Assembly: GCF_000423445.1 (NCBI RefSeq)
Contig: NZ_AUHZ01000005.1
Span: forward strand, 186,001 to 250,000
Direction of reading: 5' to 3'
DNA length: 64,000 bases
Source: Acidipropionibacterium thoenii DSM 20276
GTDB lineage: Bacteria > Actinomycetota > Actinomycetes > Propionibacteriales > Propionibacteriaceae
This document shows, in pieces, positions 8,125-16,207 of this stretch. Every line of letters begins with the position of its first letter. The first letter of the stretch is position 1. The notes below the pieces were generated by a model. It was not told where the DNA came from. It saw only the letters and a list, made by a program, of their open reading frames with translations, and made no database searches. Both the position numbers and the translations under genes were made by a program.

Positions 8125-9104
8125 ACGCGTTCGGAGCCGCAGTGCTGGCGGCGATGATCACCGGTGGTCTGGCGATGGCCGTGATCGGCACGATCCCACG
8201 GCCCAGAAAGTTGTCCACAGGGCAATCCACAAGCCTGTGGAGAAATGTGGACAAGAAGTGGCGGACGGCCTCTCGGGCCGCCCGGATCCGGTGGACAGCC
8301 GGACTGGCCGCCGGTGTCAGCAGCTACCTGTTCACCGGCTGGCCGATCTGTCTGGTGCTGGTCCCGGCTCTGGTGATCGGCCTGCCGATGCTGCTGGCCG
8401 ACCCGCCCGAGACTGAACTGGACCAGCTGCGAGGGCTGGAGCGCTGGGTACGGCTGGTCTGCGGATCGGCCTCCACCGGGAAGTCGGTGGTCGACGCCAT
8501 CAGGGCCACCCGGGCGCAGGCCCCCGAGGTGCTCGCCGAACCGCTCGCCGCCCTGGTCACCAGGCTGGACTCCCGCTGGCCACCTCGGCTGGCACTCCAA
8601 GGGATGGCCGACGACCTGGACAGCGCCGACGCGGACCAGGTGATCGCCGCAGTCGTGATCGCCGCCGAGCGCGGCGGGACCGGAGCCGGTACCACCCTGT
8701 CGGCGCTGGCCGAATCCCTCCAGGAGCGCACCCGTGCGATGCGCGAGATCGCCACCGAGAGAGCCAAGCCGCGGATCGTCGTCCGCCAGGTGAGTGCAGT
8801 GATCGGGTTGGTGCTGGCTGCGGCGCTGATGTTCGGACGCGACTTCTTCGCCCCCTACTCGACCCTGGTGGGCCAGGTGCTGCTGTGCGTCTACGCCCTC
8901 ATCTACACCGCGGCCCTGGCCGTACTCGCCAAGAGATCGAGGCCGCGCCGCCGGGAGCGGATCCTGGTGAGGACATCCGGCTCCACTGATCCTGGTGTGC
9001 GGGGCGGAGGAGGTGCCCTGGGTGGATCGGAACGGGCAGCTGCTGGCCAGTTGGAGTCGGCCGGCCGGCTCGCGCGACCCCGTCTGGGGGTCGAGGATGC
9101 CTGA
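8121..9104 (+). CDS. tadB: TadB-like inner-membrane platform protein (327 aa)
   Basis: Type II secretion F-domain protein, one of the two membrane platform subunits on which TadA acts. It has an N-terminal membrane segment (about residues 3-21), a further pair near 66-90, and C-terminal segments at about 226-245 and 255-275. The GSPII_F-like helical bundle lies between, with the ERGGTGAGTTLSALAESL region conserved in actinobacterial TadB. The start overlaps tadA by ATGA and the stop overlaps tadC by 8 bases. The last 45 residues after the final membrane segment are Arg- and Gly-rich. Confidence 0.85.
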   Translation: MNAFGAAVLAAMITGGLAMAVIGTIPRPRKLSTGQSTSLWRNVDKKWRTASRAARIRWTAGLAAGVSSYLFTGWPICLVLVPALVIGLPMLLADPPETELDQLRGLERWVRLVCGSASTGKSVVDAIRATRAQAPEVLAEPLAALVTRLDSRWPPRLALQGMADDLDSADADQVIAAVVIAAERGGTGAGTTLSALAESLQERTRAMREIATERAKPRIVVRQVSAVIGLVLAAALMFGRDFFAPYSTLVGQVLLCVYALIYTAALAVLAKRSRPRRRERILVRTSGSTDPGVRGGGGALGGSERAAAGQLESAGRLARPRLGVEDA

Positions 9105-10020
9105 TCTCGTGATGGTGGTAGCACCCTCCCTGACACTCGCGGTGATCGCCGGCGCAGCGATGGTCTGCTCCCCGTTGCTGATCTGGGCGGGGCGCCGGCC
9201 GGCCCCGGTGCGGCTGTCCGACGGTCTGGCGCAACTTTCCGGACGGCGCGCTGTTCCCAACCCGTTGGCCGAGCTGCCGCCTGGAGCCGGCCGGTTGGAC
9301 CGGTTCGGGGCCTGGCTGGCGACCCGCCGGATCGGCGCCGTCTCCGAACGCACCCGACGGGTGCTGTCACTGCAGGGGCGCTCGGTCGGCGATCTGCTGG
9401 TCGAGAAGACCGTGTGGGCTGTCGGTGGGTTGATGGTGCCAGTGATCGCCCAGCTGTCAGGCCAGTTGTTCGGGATGGCACTCCCGGTGACGCCGGTGCT
9501 GGTCAGCCTGGCGCTGGGAGCCGCCGGCTGGTTTCTACCCGACATCAGGTTGCGGTCCGAGCAGCGGGAGGTCAGTCAGGACGCCGCCGAGGCGGTGCTC
9601 ACCTTCGTCGACCTCGTCACCTTGTCGCGGCTGGCCAATCAATCGGCCTCCCGGGCTGTGCTGGAGGCCTCCCAGATCAGTGATCATCCAGTGATGCTGC
9701 GGATCCGCGCCACTTTGGAACGTGCCCGCCTGGAGCAGCAGACACCGTGGTCGGGGCTCGAAGGGCTCTCCAGGGAGCTCGACCTGCCCGGACTGGGGGA
9801 ACTCGTCGAGGTCCTCACCCTCGACGAGCAGGGTGCCTCGCTGGTCTCCACCCTGCGTGCCCGCGCCGCCGAGATGCGCAACGCCCACCTCAGCCAGGAG
9901 AAGCTGGCTGCCCACCGCATCTCCGAGTCGATGACAGTGTGGATGGTCGTTCCGGTCCTGGTGCTCGGTCTGATTCTTCTCACTCCACCCCTGCTGAGCC
10001 TGTCGGGGGTCTCGCCATGA
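9097..10020 (+). CDS. tadC: TadC-like inner-membrane platform protein (307 aa)
   Basis: Second F-domain platform protein of the Tad system. ATG 9097 was chosen because it gives an N-terminal membrane anchor straight away (MPDLVMVVAPSLTLAVI) and overlaps the tadB stop by 8 bases; the frame could open at 8995 but would overlap tadB by 110 bases. Membrane segments lie at about 5-30, 110-150 and 280-303, with the helical cytoplasmic domain between containing DAAEAVLTFVDLVTL, typical of TadC. The stop overlaps an ATG (10017-10019), but the next supported gene starts 200 bases later. Confidence 0.85.
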   Translation: MPDLVMVVAPSLTLAVIAGAAMVCSPLLIWAGRRPAPVRLSDGLAQLSGRRAVPNPLAELPPGAGRLDRFGAWLATRRIGAVSERTRRVLSLQGRSVGDLLVEKTVWAVGGLMVPVIAQLSGQLFGMALPVTPVLVSLALGAAGWFLPDIRLRSEQREVSQDAAEAVLTFVDLVTLSRLANQSASRAVLEASQISDHPVMLRIRATLERARLEQQTPWSGLEGLSRELDLPGLGELVEVLTLDEQGASLVSTLRARAAEMRNAHLSQEKLAAHRISESMTVWMVVPVLVLGLILLTPPLLSLSGVSP

Positions 10021-10221
10021 CCATGACCTGGACAGCGGACCCCAGGGTCCACAACAAGCCCGGCCCCGCGGGCCACCGCAGCTCGCCCCAGCCCTCTACT
10101 GACCCCTGCACCGTGATGGATCCCGGTCTCGCAATGGGCCCCGGCATCCCCGACGACACAGCGACTGCTGTGGTCACTGCCAGTAATCAAGACGTCACAC
10201 CACCTACCTCAGGAGTTCATC

Positions 10222-10467
10222 ATGACCCCCTCACCTCCCAGCCCAGGCCGCCTCGCCCAGGCCCGTACCACCCCGCATCAGACCGCCCGAGTGTGGGCGA
10301 TCCTGGCACCGCTTCTGGCCGGACTGTGGCCGGCTCCACGTCGCGCCGACGAGCGGGGGCTCAGTCAGTCCACCGAGAACGCCATCCTGCTGGTCGGGGC
10401 AGTGGCGGTGGCGACCATCGTCATCACGGCCGTCACCACCTACGTCCGGGGGAACCTTCCCGGCTGA
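10222..10467 (+). CDS. Flp/DUF4244-like small pilin (81 aa)
   Basis: Major-pilin candidate of the Tad locus. A polar N-terminal leader of about 45 residues ends in ADERGLSQSTENAI. One hydrophobic helix follows (ILLVGAVAVATIVITAVTTYV), as in class III Flp prepilins, where the peptidase would cut after the Gly in ERG/L. ATG 10222 has AGGAG at 10211-10215. The 200 bases upstream hold no supported gene, although a frame that is also used by the next gene stays open from 10017 right through. The leader is longer than in classic Flp, as usual for the actinobacterial DUF4244 group. Confidence 0.8.
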   Translation: MTPSPPSPGRLAQARTTPHQTARVWAILAPLLAGLWPAPRRADERGLSQSTENAILLVGAVAVATIVITAVTTYVRGNLPG

Positions 10468-10943
10468 CCCGTCCGGAGCCGCCCCCCGCATCGGGTGAGG
10501 CAGTTGGATCCTGCGACCGGTCAGGGCCTGCTCTCCCGGTTCGTCGGGCCCTGTCGGCTGGACGCCGGCCGGGAACTCTCGCACCTCGCTGCGACGAGCG
10601 CGGGATCTCCGAGTCCGTGCAGTGGGCGCTGGTCTGGCCGGTGGTGATGATCGCGATCCTCGGCATCATCCAGGCGGCGGTCGTGATGCAGGCACGGTCC
10701 GCGGTCACCGAGGCGGCCCGAGCCGCGGTGCGGGCCGAGGCGCTCGCCGGATCCCGGCCCGGCGACGCCCTGGACGCCGCCCGACAGGTCGCGGCTCCCT
10801 CAGGGGTGCGGGCCATCACCGTCCGCCTCAGCGAGGCAGACGGTCTGGTACGCGCCCAGGTGACCGGGAGTGCGCCGATCTTCCTGGACGCCGGTTCGGT
10901 CCGGCTCTCCGCCGCGGCGGTGGCCATCAAGGAGGGGACGTGA
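10464..10943 (+). CDS. TadE-like pseudopilin, probable CTG start (159 aa)
   Basis: Minor pilin or pseudopilin. The CDERGISESVQ motif is followed by a hydrophobic helix (ALVWPVVMIAILGIIQAAVV) and a globular tail, as in TadE. No ATG, GTG or TTG in this frame stands between the end of the pilin gene and the motif. The best start is CTG 10464, which overlaps the pilin stop as CTGA exactly where ATGA occurs elsewhere in the operon, with GGGGGAA about 9 bases upstream. GTG 10617 would delete the conserved motif. A start at ATG 10017 would run across the pilin gene in another frame and seems unlikely. Confidence 0.65.
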   Translation: MTRPEPPPASGEAVGSCDRSGPALPVRRALSAGRRPGTLAPRCDERGISESVQWALVWPVVMIAILGIIQAAVVMQARSAVTEAARAAVRAEALAGSRPGDALDAARQVAAPSGVRAITVRLSEADGLVRAQVTGSAPIFLDAGSVRLSAAAVAIKEGT

Positions 10944-11458
10944 TGATGCCTGTGGCACGAGCACATTCCTCGCGATGCCGCTCCTGGTGCGGTGCCCGCC
11001 AGGAGACCTGCCCGGTGGACACTGCACCTCTGCGACGCGGATCGGGTTCGGAGCGCGGTGCGGTGAGCCTGGAGGTTGCGCTGCTCATCCCGGCCCTGGT
11101 GTTGCTCGCGGCACTGACCACCGCCTCCTGGCGGGTCCATCAGGTGCGAGGAGATGCCCAGTCGGCCGCCGAGACTGCCGCTCGTGCGGTCTCGGTGGCC
11201 GCCGGGCCCGCGGCGGGAGTCTCGGCGGGCACCCAGGTGGCGCGAGCCGATCTGGCCGGAACCGACTGCCGCAACCTCCAGGTCGGCATCGATGCCTCCG
11301 GGCTCAGCGTCCCGGTCGGCAGCCCCGGGGTCGTCGGTGCGCGGGTCGGCTGCACCATCACCATGTCGGATCTCCTGCTGCCCGGTCTGCCGGGCAGCTT
11401 CCACATCTCGGCGCAGGCCGAGGCCCCGGTCGACAGCCACAGGGAGCGCGGATCATGA
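10943..11458 (+). CDS. TadE/TadG-like pseudopilin (171 aa)
   Basis: Second minor pilin-like protein of the locus. A basic N-terminus leads to GSERGAVSLEVALLIP and a hydrophobic helix (LVLLAALTTASW), then a domain containing a cysteine pair (GTDC and RVGC). Starts GTG 10940, ATG 10943 and ATG 10946 are consecutive in frame. AAGGAGGGG at 10929-10937 suits 10943 or 10946, while GTG 10940 would give the GTGA overlap. The gene overlaps both neighbours and is clearly operonic. TadE and TadG cannot be separated from sequence alone here. Confidence 0.7.
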   Translation: MMPVARAHSSRCRSWCGARQETCPVDTAPLRRGSGSERGAVSLEVALLIPALVLLAALTTASWRVHQVRGDAQSAAETAARAVSVAAGPAAGVSAGTQVARADLAGTDCRNLQVGIDASGLSVPVGSPGVVGARVGCTITMSDLLLPGLPGSFHISAQAEAPVDSHRERGS

Positions 11459-14400
11459 CCACGATCGATCAGCCGCGAGGCCGTCTCAGCACAGTGCTGG
11501 TCGGACTGGGCTCGACAGCACTGCTGGTGGCGCTGGTGGTCGGGTCACCGGTCGCACTGGTGGCCTGGGGCCGGGCCGAGGAGTTGAGCAGACTCACCCC
11601 GGCGTCCCTGAGCGCCCCCGATGATGGATCCTTGCTGCTTGGCATGGCGACGGTGGTCGGCTGGTTCGCCTGGCTGGTGTTCACCGTCTGCGTGGTGGCC
11701 GAGATCCTCGAGATGGTCAGCGGTTCGCGCCTGCGGATCAGGATTCCGGGGTTCGGACAGGTCCAGGGGCTGGCTGCCGGGATGCTGGTTGCCAGCCTGG
11801 CCCTGCTGGCCCCGCTGGGCGGTGCCGAACCCTCCTCCCAGGCCGGTTCAATGACCAGAACCATGACTCCCGATGGCGTCGACGGGGTCGTCGCCACGGG
11901 TGCAGCAGGTGGCGGCGAGGCTTCCCGACAGGTCGCTTCGGGAGCCACTGCCGGAGGCATTGCGGAGGGTCGGCGGATCGACATGCCGGTGTCCCAGGTC
12001 GACAGTCGGGCCCAGCCGGGTGCTGCACACCACCGGGTGGGACCGACCGACTCCATCTGGTCGGTGGCCCAGTACTGGTACGGCGACGGCACGGCCTGGC
12101 GCAGGATCGCGGCGGCCAACCCCGGGCTGGACCCGGCTCACCTGCCGGTGGGCAGCACCATCACGATCCCCGCCGTCCCCCCGGCCGGGGAGACGCCGAC
12201 CGCTCTGCCATCCAGCGGAGACGGGGGCCGGCCGGCCGGCGAGGGGCCCAGGGTCGTGGTCCGACGTGGAGACACTCTCAGCGGGCTGGCACTGAGGCAC
12301 CTGGGAGATGCCGAGCGATGGCCCGAGATCTGGAACCTCAACCGCGACCGCATCGCCGATCCCGACCTCATCGACATCGGCTGGCGACTGATCCTCCCGG
12401 CGGACCGGCCCGGCACACCCAACGGTGGGAGTGCGCCGGCACCTGGTGGTGCCGCGAGCCAGCCGCGCGAGCAGGACGACAGGCAGGCACCAGCCTCGAC
12501 CCCGGCTTCTCCCGCGCCCACCCGGACTGCTCCTGCCGACTCTGCGCCCGAGCAGGCCGAACCTGAACGGGCCGGACCCGAGGGGCCAGCGCCCGAGCGG
12601 TCCGCGTCACATCGCACCGGGGCCCCGACCGTGTCCTCCACCGCGCCCGGCGAGGCGGCCGGTTCGTCGGATCGTGGAACCCCGGGCGGAAAGGCAACCG
12701 CTGCCCCACCGGCCTCGAGCGGGGTCGGGTCGGCAGAGCTACCGCCGACCGGGGCAGAGGTCGATTCGCAACCGATCGATCTCTCGGCGGTGCGCACCGC
12801 ACTGGCCGGATTGAGCCTGTTCCTGGCCGGAGGGATCGCCGGAGCCCTGGTGGTCGGCCGACGCAGACAGCTGTTCAGTCGCCCGCTCGGTCGCAGGGTG
12901 CCGGTGATCGGTGAGCCGGCTGCCGGGCTGCGCGCGATGCTGGAGGTGGCCTCGGATGTCGTGGCCACCAGTCGGCCCGGGTCTGCGCCAGAGGATTCAG
13001 GGCCAGAGGATTCAGGGCCAGAGGATTCAGGGCCACAGCAGCCGGATCCCGAGATGGCCGACGAGAACCCCTCGCCGCCAGGGAGAGGGTTGGCAGACCC
13101 TCCGGCGGCTGCCGGGACCGAGCTCCCCGAGGGTGGGGTCGCCCCGGAGATCTCACCGACCACCGTCGTGCTGGGGACCCGGCTCCGCTCTGGAGACGAC
13201 GGGGTCACACCCAGTGATGCCCCTGTGCTGCTGGACCTGGCCGAGACCTCGGGATGGCTCGGGATCGACGGATCGCGCGGTGATGCGGCGCAGCTGGTGG
13301 CCGGTATCGCTCTGAGTCTGACCTGCACCTGGTGGAGCGAGGGTCTCGAGGTGCTGGCCTGCGGTGACTCGCTGTCATGGCTCAGCCAGACCGGCAACGA
13401 GAACGTCACCGTCGTCGGCTTCGACGAGATCGCCGACGACCTGATGGATACCGTGCACATCCCCCGGCCGTTGTTCACTCAGTGGCCTCCGGTGGAGCGT
13501 GTCGTCCTGCTGGATGCCGCTCCCAGCGGACTACCCGATCCCAGGTTGTTGCGAGGTGCCGGTGTGGTGGTCGTCAGCCCGGTGCCCGTGCCGAGCAGTG
13601 ATTCGGGCGGGCAGCAGATCGACGGGTCGGACCTGGTCCGCGTCAATGCCGACGAGACGGCGACCCTGGGCGATCTCACCTTCGCCGCTCAGCTGGTCGG
13701 TGCACCGGTACGCCGAGGAGTCGTCGATCTGCTGGCGACCGCCTCGCGCACCGACACCGAACCGGCCGGCTGGTGGCACGGGGAGTCGCCGCCGGGAGCC
13801 GGGTCGCCTCGCCGCCAGATGCCTCCCGATGACTCGTTCCGTGAGCAGTCGAGCCAGTTGTCGGCCGGGGGATCGACGACCTGGGAGGGGCAGGTGGCGC
13901 GACGAGCGGACACGGCCCCCATCCCGACTGCAGGTCGACCCACCACGACGACCTCCAGGTCCGGTCCGCCAGCAATTTCCAGATCCGGCTCAGACAGTCA
14001 GACAGAAGTCAGCATCTCCAGGGAGGTCACCGTGTCGATCACCGCAGACGGCGTCCCCCAGCTGGATCCGGGAGGTTCGGCCGGCCTCACCACCCCGATG
14101 CTGCGGTTGCTGGGCCCGGTCGATCTCGTCGGCGCCCGGGGTCCCGAGCCCTCCAGGGGTGTCCGCCAGGCCCTGGAGTGCTGTGGATGGATTCTCTGGC
14201 ATCCGGGATCCACCTCCACCCGGATGCGCGAGGGCCTGCTGGTCGCCGAGCCGACCCGGCGCTCCAACCTCTCGCGGCTGCGCCGATGGCTGGGACGTGA
14301 CGATGCCGGTCGGCTCTACCTCCCGGAGGCCTATGACGGCGTCATCGAGCTGGATGACGCCGTCGCCAGCGACTGGGAGCGACTCCAGGTGCTCATCACC

Positions 14401-14817
14401 GGGGGGATCGCCAGGGCCCCCGACGCCAGCCTCCGGGCAGCCCTGGACCTGGTCCGGGGAGCACCGCTGGCCGATGCCGCTCCCGGCCAGTGGCACTGGG
14501 CCGAGGAATGGCGGGTGGAGATGATGCAGACCGTCCGCGACATCGGCGTGGAACGGGCCCGTCGCGCGATAGCGGCTGGAGAGCTGGACACCGCGCGGTT
14601 GGCACTGGCCCGGGCGCTGGTCTGCTGCCCCGAGGACGAGGAGCTGCTCGCGGCGCGGATCCGGCTGGCCCACCTGGCCGGCGAACGGGCCGAACTGGAG
14701 CGGCTGGTCTACCTGCTGTCACGGCGGGCCCGGCGTCTCGGGGTCGACCTGTCCGAGGAGACGGTCGTCCTCCTGCAGGAGGTGATGGAGGGCAGGCCGC
14801 GGGCCCGAGTGGTCTGA
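11455..14817 (+). CDS. LysM- and BTAD-domain membrane protein of the tad locus (1120 aa)
   Basis: Large multidomain protein. Membrane segments lie at about residues 14-40, 58-82, 104-122 and 448-470. Between them are two LysM-like repeats (about 190-240 with DSIWSVAQYWYGDGTAW, and 265-315 with RRGDTLSGLALRHLG), which bind peptidoglycan. A Pro/Ala/Glu-rich linker (320-440) and a degenerate PEDSG repeat follow. The C-terminus (about 880-1110) has a winged-helix-like part and a tetratricopeptide-like bacterial transcriptional activator domain, ending DLSEETVVLLQEVMEG. Such proteins accompany actinobacterial tad genes and may couple cell-wall anchoring to regulation; the mechanism is inference. 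The start overlaps the previous stop (ATGA). A terminator follows. Confidence 0.8.
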   Translation: MTTIDQPRGRLSTVLVGLGSTALLVALVVGSPVALVAWGRAEELSRLTPASLSAPDDGSLLLGMATVVGWFAWLVFTVCVVAEILEMVSGSRLRIRIPGFGQVQGLAAGMLVASLALLAPLGGAEPSSQAGSMTRTMTPDGVDGVVATGAAGGGEASRQVASGATAGGIAEGRRIDMPVSQVDSRAQPGAAHHRVGPTDSIWSVAQYWYGDGTAWRRIAAANPGLDPAHLPVGSTITIPAVPPAGETPTALPSSGDGGRPAGEGPRVVVRRGDTLSGLALRHLGDAERWPEIWNLNRDRIADPDLIDIGWRLILPADRPGTPNGGSAPAPGGAASQPREQDDRQAPASTPASPAPTRTAPADSAPEQAEPERAGPEGPAPERSASHRTGAPTVSSTAPGEAAGSSDRGTPGGKATAAPPASSGVGSAELPPTGAEVDSQPIDLSAVRTALAGLSLFLAGGIAGALVVGRRRQLFSRPLGRRVPVIGEPAAGLRAMLEVASDVVATSRPGSAPEDSGPEDSGPEDSGPQQPDPEMADENPSPPGRGLADPPAAAGTELPEGGVAPEISPTTVVLGTRLRSGDDGVTPSDAPVLLDLAETSGWLGIDGSRGDAAQLVAGIALSLTCTWWSEGLEVLACGDSLSWLSQTGNENVTVVGFDEIADDLMDTVHIPRPLFTQWPPVERVVLLDAAPSGLPDPRLLRGAGVVVVSPVPVPSSDSGGQQIDGSDLVRVNADETATLGDLTFAAQLVGAPVRRGVVDLLATASRTDTEPAGWWHGESPPGAGSPRRQMPPDDSFREQSSQLSAGGSTTWEGQVARRADTAPIPTAGRPTTTTSRSGPPAISRSGSDSQTEVSISREVTVSITADGVPQLDPGGSAGLTTPMLRLLGPVDLVGARGPEPSRGVRQALECCGWILWHPGSTSTRMREGLLVAEPTRRSNLSRLRRWLGRDDAGRLYLPEAYDGVIELDDAVASDWERLQVLITGGIARAPDASLRAALDLVRGAPLADAAPGQWHWAEEWRVEMMQTVRDIGVERARRAIAAGELDTARLALARALVCCPEDEELLAARIRLAHLAGERAELERLVYLLSRRARRLGVDLSEETVVLLQEVMEGRPRARVV
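12988..13032 (+). repeat. Three tandem 15-bp repeats inside the LysM/BTAD gene
   Basis: ccagaggattcaggg occurs three times in a row (12988-13002, 13003-13017, 13018-13032), encoding PEDSG three times in the flexible linker. Being in frame and exact, it is a likely length-variable site between strains. Confidence 0.9.
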
Positions 14818-14825
14818 CATCGCGA

Positions 14826-14873
14826 CGACGCCGCCCGCTGCCCGCAACCGGAGGCGGGCCTGTGGCGGCGTCG
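14826..14873. terminator. Bidirectional terminator-like hairpin
   Basis: Outer arms gacgccgcc (14827-14835) and ggcggcgtc (14864-14872) and inner arms gcccgc (14840-14845) and gcgggc (14854-14859) can form a two-step hairpin. It lies between the convergent ends of the LysM/BTAD gene and the ketopantoate reductase gene, so it may serve both. No T run. Confidence 0.55.
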
Positions 14874-14956
14874 CAGACAGAGCGATCCGACGTCCCCCGC
14901 CGGGGCAGGGCCGGCGGGGCATCTGTCGTCGGTCGACGGGCAGCGGGAGGCCAGCG

Positions 14957-15970
14957 TCAGACGGCGGCCAGGGCCGGCTCGGCGTCGTCCTGCGGCTTCT
15001 CGGCGGCGGCCTTGTCGCGGGCCTTGGCGTCCCGCATCGCCTCGGCCAGGTGCATCTCCTGGGTGACGAACTCGTGGACGTGGCAGGTGTAACCGTGCTC
15101 GCGGCCGAGTTGGGCGATGTACCCGTTGATGTAGTCCACCTCGGTGGGACGTCCCTTCGAGAAGTCCTGGTACATCGACGGGTAGTGCAGCGGGTTGCCG
15201 ATCTTGCTCACGTAGTTGACCGAGTCGACCTCCTGCTGGCGGGTGTTGATGAGCCGGATCCCGGCCCGCTCGCAGGCCTCGTAGGCCTCGTCGACCAGGG
15301 TGCGGGTGATGGCATCGGCCCCGTCGTAGGCCGCGTACTGGCCCATCGTCGCGCTGAACATGGAGCACAGCGTGTTGACCACGGAGTTGAAGATCACCTT
15401 GGCCATCAGGGTGCCGTAGAGGTTGCGGGTGAGCTCCGGGTTGAGGTTGGCGGCCCTGAAGTCCTTCTCCATCGCCAGGGTCGTGTCGTCGGGCTGCTCG
15501 GTGTAGTTGACCATGTGCATCGTCCCGGCACCAGGAGCACCGATGAAGTCGACGTCGCCGGGTCCATTGAGGACGGTGGCGACCAGCGCGGTGCCGGCCA
15601 CGATCTTGTCGTCGGGGAAGTAATGGCGCATCTTGTCGAGGTGGCCCATTCCGTTCATCGCGGTGAACAGGTACTGGCCGGGCTTGAACAGATGGGCGCA
15701 GCGCGACAGCACGTCGTCGAGCTGCATCTGCTTGACGAAGACGATCCAGACATCGGGCTGACCGTCGTACTGCTCGGGGGTGAACATCCGGATCGGCACC
15801 AGATGACGGTTCTGGTGGTCACGGGAGACGTAGACCCCGCCCTGGCGGCGCACGGCGTCGATGTTCGGCTGCCAGGTGTCGATGAAGTCGACATCCATGC
15901 CCGCGACCTCCTGGAGCAGCACTCCATAGCGGTATCCCATGGCTCCTGCACCGATGACTGTGTACTTCAT
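14957..15970 (-). CDS. panE: Ketopantoate reductase family protein (337 aa)
   Basis: NADPH-dependent reductase of the PanE/ApbA family, which reduces 2-dehydropantoate to pantoate for coenzyme A synthesis. The Rossmann motif GAGAMG is at residues 7-12. The family motif with its lysine (VFVKQMQ, near 80) and the C-terminal helical domain starting MAKVIFNSVVNTLC are present. At 337 residues it is 30-40 longer than E. coli PanE, with an Ala/Glu/Lys-rich tail after residue 315. It starts at ATG 15970 with GGAAG upstream. Some family members act on other 2-oxo acids, so the substrate is not certain. A hairpin with a T6 run lies 40 bases upstream on the same strand. Confidence 0.8.
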   Translation of the reverse strand: MKYTVIGAGAMGYRYGVLLQEVAGMDVDFIDTWQPNIDAVRRQGGVYVSRDHQNRHLVPIRMFTPEQYDGQPDVWIVFVKQMQLDDVLSRCAHLFKPGQYLFTAMNGMGHLDKMRHYFPDDKIVAGTALVATVLNGPGDVDFIGAPGAGTMHMVNYTEQPDDTTLAMEKDFRAANLNPELTRNLYGTLMAKVIFNSVVNTLCSMFSATMGQYAAYDGADAITRTLVDEAYEACERAGIRLINTRQQEVDSVNYVSKIGNPLHYPSMYQDFSKGRPTEVDYINGYIAQLGREHGYTCHVHEFVTQEMHLAEAMRDAKARDKAAAEKPQDDAEPALAAV

Positions 15971-16011
15971 CTCTGTCTTCCTTCTGGATGGTGGGGCATG
16001 TGACAGGCAAC

Positions 16012-16045
16012 AAAAAACCCGCCGTCCCCGAACAGGGACAACGGG
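16012..16045 (-). terminator. Rho-independent terminator between MFS gene and panE, or panE attenuator
   Basis: On the minus strand a hairpin (cccg and gtccc pairing with gggac and cggg, with a short loop) is followed by six T. It would end transcription of the MFS gene stopping at 16208. Only about 40 bases then remain before the panE start. If the panE promoter lies upstream of the hairpin (a TTATTAGATAG sequence is near 16083-16093 on the minus strand), the structure would instead work as an attenuator. Confidence 0.75.
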
Positions 16046-16207
16046 ATGCGCGTCGCACTCGCCGATCAGCGGGTGGACGCGCTATCTAATAAGCTCGCCG
16101 GCGTTCTGCGGTGTCTGTCTCATGACCCATACGGTACGAGCCGTCCAACAGGTGGGCGGCCGGTCTCATCATGCGACCCTCCATGGCGCCTGCTGTCCGG
16201 ACCCGCC

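Noticed and set aside
10017-10463. Frame open from ATG 10017 across the pilin gene into the TadE-like gene
   Set aside because: It would overlap the well-supported pilin gene completely in another frame, and the encoded residues are Pro/Arg/His-rich as in non-coding frames of high-GC DNA.
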